Source: Helopsaltes ochotensis (Eukaryota > Chordata > Aves > Passeriformes > Locustellidae). From it: DNA of 64,000 nt. Below the pieces are notes generated by a model. It was not told the origin of the DNA. It saw only the letters and a list, made by a program, of their open reading frames with translations, and ran no database searches. Positions 42,001 to 57,000 of this stretch are shown here, piece by piece. Location: positions 81,817-145,816 of the forward strand of contig VXBM01001611.1 of the NCBI GenBank assembly GCA_013400155.1, in the 5' to 3' direction. Positions within the stretch are counted from its first letter, which is position 1, and each line of letters begins with the position of its first letter. Made by a program: the position numbers and the translations under genes.

Positions 42001-45000
42001 ACAGAGTACCAGGTTTCCATCTTCTAATTTTTTTTTTCTATTTTCCTTCCTTGCTCTTTCTTGTCAAATTACAAAATGCATAAGGGTAAGGCCAATCTTG
42101 AGTTGTTTCCCCTGCTTGAATTAATGTGAAATGAATGGAAATTCTAAGTTTCCCAATTTAGATTGGTCAGTATTTCATTATTTGTATTTGTTGCTGTTAA
42201 TGGCTGAGCAGAGCAGACCTTTTGAAGGAATGCCTATCCATATGCAGCTATAATGATGACACAGTGGAGTAGTTTTCAAGTGTAATACTGTATTTTGTGT
42301 AATAATAATTTTGTGTAATATTGTATTGTGAATGTTGTATTTTACATGGTTAACATTCCAAACAATGCTAGTACTGTTCCTGGTACCTCTCTTGTTTTGC
42401 ATGCTTTTGTCTACTGGAAAATACGTTCTTAGGATTGGAGAATTGGGATTTGTTGAAATTAGTATCTGAAACTAGATTAAGTAGTTTAGGCAGTGAGCCG
42501 GAGAGGTTTCCAGCCAGAAACTTTGGTCTACAAGCTTACTTGTTTTTAACTTTTTAATTCTTAGTTTCTGCCTTATGTATTATTCATGTGATCATGGTTT
42601 TATGTATAAAACCTTACCTGCATGTTTTTCGTAAATTTTGAGGCAAATTAGTTTTAATTAATGCACATCCAGCCTCCTATCTTTAATGTCAGGTGGTGCA
42701 GAGAAGTGCTGTGTGAAACTGATGCTCATTGCTGCCACTGCTTTGCTGAAGATACAGGCTATGAGCAAGAATAGGTTAGAGACCCGTCAGCTTCTGGAAG
42801 GTGTGGTGCAGTAATCACCAAAGTCAAGACAGAAGAATGTCAGAAAAAAAGTGTCATTCTAACCTTAATGTTAAAATGTTAACATCTTTCAGTAAAGAAG
42901 CTAAGGAAGAGAGGAAAAGAAGCTACTACTAATTCTGTAATTACACTTCTTCCCATGCATGTTGTATAGTAACACTTCTTGTGACGTACAGATCTTTGTT
43001 CTAAGAAAATGAAAAGGGGACTAAGTATTTCCCAGTTACCACTATTTTCAGTTCCTGTTAAGCAAATTCCAACATGGTGTATAAATTACAAAAAGCAATT
43101 TCTGTTTGAAAAAATCCACTCTTATTATTGCCCTAATGAAATTATAAACTCATCAAGAAGAAATAATTTGTGCTCTCTGAAAGTAAGCCACTTTTATTCA
43201 AGTGCAGTTTAGCAAACATTTTAAAAATGAGCTGGAAGAGAAGTAGCAATGTTCCATGTTTTCCTCTAGAGGGAGCATGGCAATCAGGAGTTGGCAATAC
43301 CTAGACCTACTGAATACCTAGTGCTTTGTAGTTTAAGGGGAGAGGAAAAAGGAGACTGTCAACTATGTATATAACTTACTAGTATTATTCATACCTTCAT
43401 TCCCCTGAAGTATCTGGTTTGTAATTCACTAACCCTAGTCCAAAATTCATTGTCCATATCTCTAATCTTCATAGTAACCCTTCTGAAATAATGAGAATTG
43501 GAAGGAAAAGTTAATTCCTACCTCATCTTTGATTGTAGCTATACTTTATGTATTTAAAGTTTTGATTTCCAAGTGTGAAAGTTGGTGAGCAGTTGTCTTT
43601 ACAGGAATTCTATGAATCTTGAGTTTGCTTTCTGTTTCCAAATTGGAAACAGACATGGCATTGTTTATGGCATACCAGCCCTGCTGATTTCCTGTTACTA
43701 CAAACTCGTTGGTAATCAGTTTTGTAGTTTTGATAAGTGTGCTGGTTTCCAACTACACACAGATCCTGTAGCTGTTAAAGGTCTTTAATCCAAATTTTCA
43801 AGAAATGCTTCCTTCATATTCTTTCATATTTTTATTTTGCATTGTCTTCTTGGTACAAAATTTGGAGGACACTGTCTTCTGAAACCATTCTGATTACCCC
43901 GAGGAGATTTTCAGTCTTGTGTTATTAATGAATGTCAAGCAGACTTCCATCACTAGAGACCACATAAGTCCACCCACAGGAAGCACGTCTTGATAGCAGA
44001 TAGCCTTAATGTTTTGTATTAACCAGCTTTTGGAGGCAGAAAAAAGAAGTTGTGGTAGAATTAAAGGCAGAGATTGACATAGTCCAGACTGAAATACCTG
44101 TTCTGCCCCCAGATTTATTGAGTCTCAGAGAAGAATTTAAAAGAGGAAAATGGAAGTCACAGAGTTTCTCTTCTTAATCAAGGCCAGAAGATTTGGCAGT
44201 GCTTATTAAGGGAGCTGTGTTCCTGTCAAAATGAATAATGAAACTTTGTGGGAAAATCATTTCAAGCTTCTTGCAGCATTTGCGATCAATAAAATTTTAT
44301 GTTGCATGGTTTCCTGTATTCTTTTCTCTCCTTGCTTCCCTTACATTCAAGGCTCTTGAGATCTGCCAGCAGAGGAACTTTGTAGAAGAGACAGTCTATC
44401 TTCTGAGTAAGTAACTCAGAATAAATAACTGTGATCAATTACAACGCTTGTAATAAAATTTATGGTGTGAAAATATATTGTCTAATATCTAGACCAAATA
44501 ACATGATTTAGAAAATAAAGCACTGGATGGATATGATGTCTTAACTTCATATATTGTGTTATTGTGCTTTTTACTTGGTGGTCTTCTGGGGTTCTGGAAG
44601 TGCTGTGGAGGCTGTGGGGAAAAAGTTGGACAGGGAGGTATTTTTGATACAATCTCCAAGAGAAGTTATACTGTCGTTTTGAAAAGAGAGAAGAAATTAA
44701 ACAAATGTTTTATTCTGGGTATATCTCAGAACCCTAATATTATCTTATGCTGAGATGAAAGATTTGCTTATATGGCTTTCTATCTTTTTTTTTCCATAAA
44801 ATTAGTTGTAAATTAACTTCTTCAGCTGGCCAAGAATTCTACCTCTGAATGAGAGGCATTGGAAGACTTATATGTATGTTTATGTGTTAGTCATGAATAG
44901 AATAGTAAGCATTTTTTAAAACAATCTCTGATTCAGTTAGAAGAACATTTTTTGGATCATTTCAGTGGAGAGTAGGATTTACAAATTAATTTTTTCAAAG

Positions 45001-48000
45001 AATAGTTCATAATTTCTGCTACTTCTTTCTGTTTCATCTTATTTTCATGAGCGTAAGATGTGCTATATTTACTGCAAATTAAGAGGGCTCATGTGGGCCC
45101 TTGAAGTTGGTATTTCATGTTATAGTCCATATACATACTCACACTCCTCCTCATGTTAGTTGTTGCTGCAGTTCAGAACCCCAGATACGACCTAACACAT
45201 CCTTGAGAAAGCCTCCAGTTCCCAGTCCAGCAAACTGCTCCAAGCACATGTACAGATTATACTGATATGCATTTCTACATCCGAATAGATTATATTTGGT
45301 CTTAGTTGAATTAGTTTAAGTCAACTTCACACAAAATTCTTGTTGAAAGAGCACTGAACACTGATGAGCAATTAGCATTTATAATCTCTTATTTTTTTCC
45401 TTCCAGGCAGAATGGGTAATAGCCGCAGTGCCTTGAAGATGATAATGGAAGAATTACAAGATGTAGATAAAGCTATTGAATTTGCCAAGGAACAAGATGA
45501 TGGAGAACTTTGGGAAGATCTCATTTTATATTCTATTGACAAACCACGTAAGTAGGATAGTTTCTAGAAAGCCTTGCATGTGTGGAATGCTATTGCAATT
45601 AAAGGATTGAATTATTCACATGTTAGAGAGGGCATACATATGGTCAGGGAGGTGTTCTGGTTTGTGAAGCACAACACAGCTGTCCTACTGTGCATAAAAA
45701 TTTGCAGTAAGGCAGTGTGAGGGTGTGCTACACAATGCATACTTGGAGGCTTAACACTGAAAAAGCTCTGCATAATTATGTCCTTAATGACAAATTAAGG
45801 GGACAGTAATGCTTTTAGTTCAGCAGAATGAGACTTTATTTTAGACAGCCTCAAAACAGTCTGCAACCTTGATGAGGATTTTGCATACTGTATTATTACA
45901 ACTGTTTCCCTTCAAGATTCTGAAAATGAAGAGCCTACATCTTTCTTCCTCTCAGTAAAACAACTAATTTATTTTGTTTCTGTGTTACAAAGGTAAGATT
46001 AGTAATAATGAGTGTATTTTGCCTTCCTTTCATTTTATGAATAGCTACTCCAAGTTAAAAAGTTAGATGGACTCAGAAACATAAGCATCAGTGTTGTCAA
46101 GGAGGCAGATTCAAAGAAGTTCAAATTACTAAGAAAACAGAATTTTCTTAACTATCTACTCCATTAGTTTTTGCAACCTCTTCTGGGGCTTTAAATCAAG
46201 ACTTTAAAGTCACTCTTGGGACCTCTTTTCTGGGGGATTGAGAGTCTTGTAGAATTAATGTCAGAATACGTATCTTTTCATCCCTTGGCTGCTAATTTTG
46301 ACAGAATCTGTTAATCCCCAAGAAGAATGGCATTCTCAAATTACTCTTACTTGAATGCATCACTAAAAGTGATGCTACAGTCAGTGACATCTTTAGAGCA
46401 AAAGGAATTCAAAGCATACAGAATTCTCTTAGTTCCTCTATGTGACAGTTTCTGCCTATATGCAGAGCAGCTCTAGTGATATTCCTCAGCTGTGGGGGTT
46501 GGAGAAAAAACACAGCTTTGAGTCATCATTCTAGTGAGTTTTTTAGCCAGATGTTCTTCAAAAAGTGAAAGACTTCTATGCTGTCACTCTCACCAATGTT
46601 TGGAAACACACTGAAATCAGGTTAGGTGACTGAAAATTTGTTTTTAAACCCTGGAACTGGGAAAGGAATTACATAAAATAGTTAATTTTTTCACTCTATT
46701 TGCTTGCTTTTTTATTGAATCAAAATGCATTATTTACTTGTGAGTTTGTGCTGGAGACTCTGTTGCCACTTTGCTGAATACATTGGAAGTTCTGTAAATT
46801 GCCAAACTGTATCTTCCCCACTTTCCCAAAGGCTTGTAATCAAGTAAATACAGCTGCTAGAAACATACAAAGACTTTAAAAGAGACTTAGTGTTTTCACA
46901 TAGTAGAGAACTGTCAAGGAATAAGCCAAAGCTTGTAGCTTGTCACCAAAGTATCCTTTAATCAGGTATTTTTCTGGATTGTTTTTCTTAATTTCTTTGC
47001 CTCTTGGTTTTTGCAGCTTTTATTACGGGTTTGTTGAACAATATTGGAACCCATGTTGATCCCATTCTTTTGATCCACCGCATTAAGGAAGGTATGGAGA
47101 TTCCTAATTTGAGAGACTCACTAGTGAAAATTCTTCAGGACTACAACTTGCAGGTAGATGTTGCATTCTTCATGGGATACTAATTTTCAAAGAGACAGCA
47201 AACCCTATTTGTCACTAAACAGCACAAGAAATTGCTATCGTGATTTTTTCAGTCATTGGTCATGGACACTGGGCCAATGACACACATATGACAGAAAACT
47301 AGGATAGAAATAGTGGAAATTTGTCAAGATTTCTTGATGGCTTCTAGCCCTTCTAAATGTCTTCCATACTGTCATAAGCCTGGTGGGTAAGTGGAACTGG
47401 AAGCATCTTGAGTGATTCAGCCTATTTTACACTGCCCAGCTGTCCAGTACTGGAAAGTTTCATGACCAGTACTTTTCATTCTGTTTCACATGAATGCAGA
47501 GGCAGAATGGAGGCAGAATGCAACATGCCCTTGCTGAAACATTCATCAGGTGTTAAAACCATATGTTAAGTGTCATGCTGACTTTAGGAAGATGAACATT
47601 TAAAATCAAATTTGTGACAATAATGCAGAATCAATTGGTTAGAGCATGATTCTAATAATGCCAAGATGGTGGGTTTGATTCCTGTATTATTCACTTAAGA
47701 GTTGCACTCAATGCGGCTTCCAACTAAGAATATTCTGTTCATGTGTTGTTGTTTATGCATTGAAAAAAAAAAAGAAATGGACTGTTCACTGGATTATGGA
47801 AGTTCTTACCCCAGCATAATTATACAGTTATGTTAAGGTCATGGCTGGTATCTTGCCAGGCCAGTTAAAACCCATATCTCCCTTCAGGGCAGGGTTTAAG
47901 CCTTTCTAAGGCTTTTCCATTATTTTATTTTTATATGAACTTCAGATTATGACTTTGGCTATTTCAAAGAAGCATTTTACATTTCTTCATCTCCCAACAC

Positions 48001-51000
48001 TTGCTATATGCAAGCAGCCTCCCCAGATAAATAGATACAGGTTTTCATTTAATGCATGTTGTAACATTACTTCAGGTTTTGACTTTATGGAGTGCTAGTA
48101 TCCTTCCAAAATTATACTAGCAAAATACCATGCTGCATTTCAACAGTTGCGTGTTAGTCTTGGTGCTGTCAGTACCACCACTGATCATTCTGTTCCTGCA
48201 TTCTCATGAAATCAAAATGTAATATTTGTTGTGTTTCCAGGCAGACAGAGAAAGTGCTGGAATCATACCTTAAGCTTTACACATTTACAGAGTACATTGC
48301 ATGGCTTCAGACAAAGCTGATGACATCATTTGGTCATATTTTGGGGATGGAAGTATAATTTTTTCTTCAAATACCTTTTAACAGAATTACTTTTAGATTA
48401 AAGGCATCTATTTAACCTTGAGTATGATATCTAAAATGATTTACTGTTAGCATTGAAATGATTCATGGATTTCAAATTTATTGATTTTTTAGTAGAGTTG
48501 AATAGCTCTAGGGCTAAAATTTAGATTTCATAGGGGTAATAGAAATTAGGGAAGCTTAACGTAATTTGTGCTTGGCATGCTTGTATGATTAAAAAAAAAA
48601 GTATAGCCCAAAAAAAGGCAATATTTCGTTAGAGAAATGTAAGTTATAGTTTAAAATAAGTCTGTTCCTTAAGTGTTACTGGCAGTGTGAAGTGCACTGT
48701 TTATGAACAGATGGTATATCTACATTGATATTTAGAGACCTTATTGCTAGTCTTGCACGCTCACCAAAGCAGCCAATTGGCAAGCTCAAATAGGGGGACT
48801 GTTTCTGCATTCAGCATGTGGTTCAGGACATGCCTGGGACTTTGGGTGAATGTCTAAGCAGCCTCTCCTTGCTGAGGGCAGTTCAGCCCTAGAGGAACCA
48901 TTACTGCTGCCTCATTAGCTGTTTTAAAGCCAGTCTTTGGTGTGTTTGTATGATGCCTGATCATACCTCTGCACATGTTGTGTAGGTTCATGCTGAAAAC
49001 TCAATGGCCTTTATTCTGGCCTGGCACAGCTCTGGCGTTGGTAGAAACGTGTAGCATGAAACATATCAGACATTTTGAACTCACTCAGAAATACAAGTTT
49101 CATTGGCTAGGATTTTCTGTATCTTCATCTTTTTGGATCTCGAACTCTGTAGGCATGTAAGTTTTACTGTTCTCATTTTCAAAGGCAAGAAGAATCTTTT
49201 GCTAAGATCCATGAAGGAGGAACACAGATGAAAAGAGAACCTGCTGCTTGACTTGCAAGTCACTGCCTCACACAAAAACTGTGCTGGTCTTTTCATAATT
49301 ATGGCTTCCCAAAAGATGTTACCACTGTGCCATTATATTTTTTAATTTTGGGCTTCTTTTGCAAGCCTTGATAAGATTGCCTTATACCTATGTAAGCATG
49401 CAAATGCAAATTTTCTATTATGCTTTTAAGTTTCCATACCAGTAAACTTTACTTAGATGTGATGTGAAATATGGGTAGGAGTTAAAAGCAGTGCCTTTGA
49501 CAGACTTTGTCTTTTTGAAAACAGTCCTTTCCATCCCAGCAAAACTAAGTAAATCAAACTGAGAGGCTGCCAAAGTATGTATGACTCACAGTATGCATTA
49601 GAGAATCCAACAAGAAAGTCTACTAATGCAAATTTTGTTGCATTTTTTTTTTAATATGGACTCTTCCTTGAATAATTTTTATTAATGTTGGCAGTTTGCA
49701 AACTGATTGCTTCACTTTAAAAAATTGCCGCCCACTAGATGAACTGCTGCCACTGTTCTATATGCTACTCTAAGCTCACCTCAGCTGTGTGGTTAACCTT
49801 TGAAATCTGATCACTACCAACTAACCAAGCATAGCACTAAAGCAGAAAGATACTGCTTTGGGCAAAAATAAAGCAAAGATCATGTACAACTTTTTTCTCT
49901 AGGCTACTATTTCAAGTAAGTGTAGCATTGGGGAACAAACAGACATGGACCCCATTATGCATCTGAGGGAAATCACTTTATTGTAGAAATCACCCCCCTT
50001 TTATACCTTTAATCTCAACCAGATAAAACCAAAACCTAACAGAAGGGCACCCATTGGCTGGCTCAGCTGAAGTGTGCTGTCCATGAGTCAGAACTCTCTC
50101 ACCCTCCAACTGACCTCCAGCTGTCCAGCCTGCAGCTGTGCCTTTCTACATGGCTTTCTGGTAAACATGAGCCTTAACAGCTTTAACAATTATAACCCCA
50201 TATCCCACAAGTAAGTACTACTAATTTGCTTTTTGCTCTGACATTACAGCTCTGCTTTACAAGTAGGGATCTATTAACCTGCCTTCCAGAAGACCCATGT
50301 TTATTTTTCAGCTTCAGGAAATTCAATTCTACTGTGAGCTTAAAACTGAGCACACTCCTGACTGTTCTCATAAGCAGGGAAATATTTAAGTGTTTTTTTG
50401 AATTGGGATTAAATATTGAAGTGATTTTTTTTTGTTTGTTTGTTTTCACCCCTGAATATAATTTGATTTTGGTGTTTTCTCTTTGTCATCATTTGACTTA
50501 ATGTATTAAAACCATAGTACTAGTAATAATCAAAAGGCACTGTTTGATTGTAGTGATAAAAGTTTATTTACTGCTGAAATAATGCTGATTTTAGTATTTA
50601 TACACAGTAACATTAACAAACAACAAAGTTATGGAGACAGACAACAAGAACAAAGTTATAGTTCTTTGAATTTTAATAGGAGCATTTATCAAATAAAGTG
50701 TAATCTGAAGCTTTTTTGCTGCTTCTGAAATCTACTTTGGTGCAGTCATAAATTTATAGATAAATTAGACATGTTGACTTAAAGAGAAACCTGCTTACTT
50801 ATTGGAAATTACACATTCGTAGTGCTTTTTTAAAGTGCAAATAAATCATCATTCTCCAGGTTTCTAAAGCATTGTATCACACATCTCCCAAAGAAGGCTG
50901 GTAGTAAAATCTCCTTATTTGTAGACTTGTGAGTTAATTATAAGCCTGCTATGCTTTCCAAATGTGTGTCTTTTCAGCTTTGGTTTCTATCTAAATGAAA

Positions 51001-54000
51001 TGTAGGAAATGCTTGTGATATTGGAAGAGGCTTAAATACTTCCCTTGTTTTAAAAAGAAATGCTTCATTTTTCACCCTTACTATGTTATTTGTTAGAATA
51101 AATCTTTGAAAGGTGTTGATATTCTAAGATTCCTTTTCCCCTAGCTTTAAAATACAGAAGCAATTTGTTTAGATGTAGTACTGTCTTGGTTTGAAAGACA
51201 AGTATCTTCTAGGGAGGGCAGGACCTCCCTTTGGAATGGAGAATTCGAATCCCCTCCCTCCAAATTATTATCATTTAGAAAATTAAAGGGGCTTTCAGGC
51301 AGAGGTATGGGGTTAAGAATAACAGTTCTTTACTAATATGTATAACAAGACAAAAAAACAACAACAACAACTACAGCATTAAAAGTAAACAGAACCAGGG
51401 ACCTTGAGGGGCTTTGCTTCACAAAGCCTGGGGCAGTCTGATTCCGGTGCGGGACTCCAAGAACACCAAGCTGGAACGGTGGGAAATCCCGGGCTGATGG
51501 GTGAGATGAGAAGCTCTGTCGGTGATAACTGGAAAAGCAGGGATGTCCTGGCCAGGCAGGGGGATGCAGGGCCACAGCATTGTGAAAAGCCCCAAAGCAG
51601 TGCCAAGGAAGCAGCAGCGGTGGGACAGCACCGGCCCAGCTCCAGCAGGGCAGCAGGAGGCAGCTCAGAGTTCCGAGGCACATGAGGAGATGATGGCAGA
51701 TTCCTCAGGACCAGGCCCGGTGGTGACAATGAACGCCTCCTGACACCCTGTTAGTTAGGGTGGTGGTAGCAGTCCAGATGAAGCTGTCTAGTTGAAGCAG
51801 TGATCTTGTAGAGAAGGTCTGGTAGCCTTTGTCCTCTGTGAAATCCCAGTGCATAAGGGGGTCCCAACTCCTACATTATATTCAGGTGAAAATGCTCGGC
51901 TCCTCCCTCTGTACGGAGCTTATTACAATGGGATGATATCATTCTATGAGTCCTGCAGTGGGTCCTTGATTGCCCATTAATAGAGACAGCTCCTGGAGGG
52001 AGTTATCTATGAGTCATGCGGCAAGGCATTGATGGGCCTCTTAACAGTTCATGAAGGTGGTGATAGAATAGATTTTGGGCACATCTTCCATTGTAACCTA
52101 GGACAAGTACCTACAGATTTTGTGGATTAGCCTTTTTATTTAAATGTCGACTTACTAGTTTGCACTTTGATTGAACCTGCAATAACTGATGGGTAACAAA
52201 CATTGATCCATTCACAGAATTCACATCTATCCATTCATAATAGCATTTATGAACTAGCAGAATCTCATGATAATCCAATGAATGCTGCTTGAAACAGCAC
52301 ATGGAAAAATTGTTAGGTTATGATCCTGAACATAAGTAAAAATGCTGTTCAGACGTGGAGGCACTAGAGGGCAGGTGGCAGCTTGCACAGGGAGACGTGC
52401 CTTTTGGCTGTAAAGACTAAAAATAATGTGTTTTTAATTGTGGTAGTGATACTATTTGAAAGAATTTGGTTAACTGGCCTTGAGAAACTTGGACTTGTTT
52501 GTGAGTTAAGATGAATCAAGGCCTGAATTTATTTCCAGAGTAAATAAATACCCTTTGAGTATAACCTTTCAAATTAATGGCATACTGCAGTGCTTTTCTT
52601 TAAAGATAATGTTAGGCATTTGTAAATCAAGACTGTATATATTCCCTAATATAGCCAGAAAACAACCTTTTTTTGTTGTTTTTTTTTAGGGGTTTTTTGC
52701 AGTAACTGTTTTGGTTTTAGCAGTTTTCATTCATTTCATGAAAGGCGTTATTTCTGCCTAAAACTTCATTCTGTAGGTGCATGATACTGTCCTGCTTGTG
52801 TCCACAATTACATGCTTTTAAAAGATAAATAAAACTCAGTTTCATCGTCAATTCTGTTTCTTCTTCGAAAGTGGTTTCATCACAGATTTATGCCCAGTGT
52901 CAGTTTTGACTTGTTCAACTTAACCTTAGGGTGCACATTTGCCTATTTCTCCCCCCTTTTAATGAAGCTCCCTGTCTCTTGACTCCAAATTCCCTTTCCT
53001 TTGCTTTCTGTAACTCTTAAATTATTCATTTTTGAGGTCTTCAAATCAATTTCTACAGAAGTGTTGATATTTATTACCTTGAGAATAGGCATTTTACATT
53101 CTGCATTGTGATTTTTTCCTTTTATATACTAACGGCTGCCTACTGCATTCCATTTCTAGCAAAATAAGGTCTGACAGTTGTTAAATGTGGTATGGAAAGA
53201 TCTTAGTGGTGTTTAAATAATGGGAGAAAGTTCATATTTCTTAAAAGATACGTTTTATCAGCTATTTCTGTTACTCCTGGGTTCTAAGGCGTCAAACAGT
53301 ATTGACATTTTCCAGTGACCTAGTGATGTCTGTTGTTTCCCTCTTCATTTTACTTTCTTTTTAATGATTTTTTTTCTATTGCCACATTTAAATTAAAATT
53401 ACCACATTTAATTTAAAAATGCTAGGACACACTTCCATCTTTGCATTGTATCTTTGTTCTGCTCCTTTCATTTAACATGGTCACAGCACCAAGGTTGTCA
53501 AGAGTTCAAGAAACATTTGGACAATGTTCACTGGCACATAGTGTGATTCCTGGTGCTGTCCTCGGCAGAGCTGGGAGTTGGACTTGATAATCCTTGTAGG
53601 ATCTTCTAGATCAGGATATTCTATGACTATGCTTGTTTTACTCCTTTTACTTCAACATGGGGAGGTTTCATCTGTCTATGCTGAGTGCACTTAGCAGAGA
53701 CTCTAGGATATAACCAAGACCTCATCCCCTTCAAGTTATTTACTTCTTTTTGGAATACAGTTTGTTGAGAATAGTTTGAATCAGGTAAGCACTCCTTCTG
53801 AAACACAGTCTCATTCAGTTTCCTTGCTAAAAGTTTCCTCAAACTTTTTCAAACCTAGCAACACTTTTTTCAAAATTAGCAACATTTTTCTTTATTTAGA
53901 ACAAAATTTTATATACTTTGTTGCCTTTGGATGAAGTTAGCAAGGGAAAAACATAGCCAGATTGTTTCTGAGATTATCAACAGATAAAAATGATTCATTT

Positions 54001-57000
54001 TCTAAGTGTTTGTCTTGTAGATCTGCATTCAGTTCCTGGTGCTTTGAAATGTTTTATAGCTCAACGTCTCTAATACTGGAAAAGTGTCATTCACCTGTTG
54101 ATATGCCCAATGCAAAATGCTCATAGTGTTATTCAATGTTAATTTTTAAAATGTACTTCAGATTTGCAATCTTATCTGCACATCATTCCTAGCAGTGTGT
54201 CCTTATTACTTCAGGATGTGTATATGAAAAGGTAGAGTTTTGTACAGTGTCCACCTGGCTGTAAAATCTATTATTGTATTTCTTCTTGGGTATTTGCATT
54301 AGCAAATACCTTGCTAATTTTGCTAATCTTGCACTTTCTTAGAATGCTCAATATCTCCTGTAATACAAATGATCAAAAGAAAGGCATAAACATTGCATTT
54401 TTATACCTCTCTTTTAGTAGGGTTGGTCACATTATAATTAACTTGGAAAGCACTTTTCAAAGGAATTGTTGTCTTGGAAAACCAATTTCCAAACACCAGT
54501 TTAAGAGGAGGAAGAAAAAATTCCAAAAGATTTACTCGAGTTTGTCATATTTCCATACTTGCTCCATTAAGTATTGTGAAATAAGGCTCTGTATAATTTT
54601 TATGCCCTTGCTTTGTCTGTGCTTCAAAACCATTTCAGGCAATGACATATAAATCTAATGAAAAATATCAAATAAGTCAAAAGGGAGCTGAGACTTTTGC
54701 TAAAGAAGAATGAACTAACAACCTTTGGTTAGTTGCATGGACATTTAATACTGCTTATTAAATGACACCTCAGCAGGATATAGGTTTGAACAAAATATAT
54801 TTTGAATTGCAGTGTTTATTAAGGTTTTATGATTATCAAATATCTTTTCTGAAGAAAACAGGAAAGATAAAGGAAGAAGTTTTGAAATGGTTTGGACATT
54901 AATTCTGAGGGTCACTGTAAAAATTCCTCTGTTGTAATTTGTTAACACCATCTCATAGAAAGACTGATAATTCATGATAATAGTATCTTTGTACAGAATA
55001 TTATTTCTTGATTTTTGTTTTTGTTTTGTGGGTTGTTGTTTTTTTTTATTGTGGGCTTAACCTTTAGGTAGAGGTGATGGCAACAAAAGGCTCCTCCTTT
55101 GCCTCCTTTATAATACCTTAAAAAGTTTTAAACATTCCTTGCACTCACTTTGGCAACAGAAACACAGTAGTGACTTGTCAAAATAGTTGATATGCCCATC
55201 TGTTCAACAACTGCTCTTTTATGTTTTTTGCACCAACAGATCTTGCTGCGGGAAGGTTGCAAAAAGATACTTGTTGTCGATTCTCTTTCTTTGTTGAAGA
55301 AAATGCATCGAACTCAGATGAAGGGTGTTCTAGTGGATGGTGGGTACAGAGGAGACATGACAATTTCAAGGTTGAAAAGACTATTGCTTTTTGCAGGGTT
55401 TATATACCCCCTGTCTGTTTTCGAAGCTGCCCAAGAGCCTACTTTATTTATCTTAATCCGTAGAGTGTAGTAGGATGCTTTTCCTCTTTGCAAAGGAACT
55501 ACTTGTATCCGAAAAACTACTAGAGCCAGCATGCAGCTGTTTCTCTTGATCAATCTCTGCATAGCCAGTAATGTATTGTGTCCTGCAGTTTGTCTGTAAA
55601 GGTGGAAATGCTGTTTAGTGCCAACATGGACAGTCAGATGGTAATAATCCGCAACCAAAGCAAAAGATAGAAGAAAGTTGTCAGAAACAGTTGAAAATAT
55701 TTTGCAAGGTGCTAATGAGCATGTGAGCAGCACTGTAATTCACACCAGCTGAATGTTAATAGCAAGAGACAAAAGCTGATAGGACAGAGTGCCAGACTTC
55801 TGCTTCAAAATGCTGCAAACTTAACAACCATCCCATGCTCCTTTTATCACATTGCTCATTGTCTCTTCGGCACTGATCCTAAACAGCCTCAGTCCTGCAG
55901 TTCTACCATCATCAGATCTAAGTATTTATCGTGTTGTTATTAGAAATGCTATTTCAGTATTGCTCTTCAATTTTTAATAGATTCTGTTAGACATCTTAAG
56001 CAAATGCTTTAAGACCAAGCTCCATTTCTTTAAAAGCAGTATGTTCATACCTGCTTTATAAGAAAGTAATGTCTTCTTCAGTTGCCACCTCGACGGTGTA
56101 CCGCCAGCAGTATCAGACGAATTGAGATACCATGATCCCTATCCACAAGATGATCTGAGAGCTGGAGAGCCAAGGAGTGGTCAGCAAAACCCACTCACCC
56201 TTCAACAGCCCCATTTGGCCTGTGCACAAATCTCACGGAGACTGAAGATTGACTGTGGACTATTGTGCCTTGAACAAAGTGACTCTACCACTGAGCGCTG
56301 CTGTGCCGGATATGCTGGAACTCCAGTATGAGCTGGAGTCCAAGGCAGCAAAATGGTATACCACCAGTGACTTTGCCAAAGCATTTTTCTCCATTCCTCT
56401 GGCAGCAGAATGCAGGCCTCAGTTTGCCTACACCTGGAGGGGTGTGCAGTACTTGGAACCGATTGCCCCAGGGGTGGAAACACAGTCCCACCATCTGCCA
56501 TGGACTGATCCAGGCTGCACTGGAGAAGGGTGAGGCTCTGGAACATCTACAGTACATTAATGACATCATTGCGTGAGGGAGCATGGCAATGGAAGTGTTT
56601 GAGAAAGGAGAGAAGATCATCCAGATTCTCCAGGAAGCCAGCTTTGCTATCAAGAAGAGAAAAGTTAAGTGACCTGCCCAGGAGATCCAGTTCTGGGAGT
56701 AAAGTGGCAAAGTGGATGGTGTCAGATTCCCACTGAGGTCATCAGTAGGATCACTGTGATGTCTCCACCGACCAGCAAGAAGGAAACATAAGCTTTCCTA
56801 GGTGCCACAGGCTTTTGGAGAATGCACATTCCTGAGTACAGCCAGATTGTGAGCCCTCTCTACCTGGTTACCCGCAAGAACGATTTCCACTGGGGCCCTG
56901 AACAGCAACAAGTCTTTGCCCAGATCAAGCAGGAGATTGCTCATGCGGTAGCCCTTGGCCCAGTCAGGACAGGACCAGAACTGAGGAACGTGATTTACTC

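Larger units (their letters stand above)
47154..55239 (+). other. VPS41 intron, exons 20-21 (8.1 kb)
   Basis: Transposon-rich: SINE at 47630, solo LTRs at 49921 and 51182, a CR1 tail at 53478, a CTCF-like motif at 52361 and a short inverted repeat at 54289. The stretches between them hold nothing I recognise. Confidence 0.85.

Noticed and set aside
51333..51743. Cluster of 70-116-codon frames on both strands
   Set aside because: All are inside the GC-rich part of the solo LTR at 51182-52105; no protein family recognised.
55314..55733. 139-codon minus-strand frame antisense to exon 21
   Set aside because: No homology seen, and it overlaps a certain VPS41 exon; treated as a shadow.
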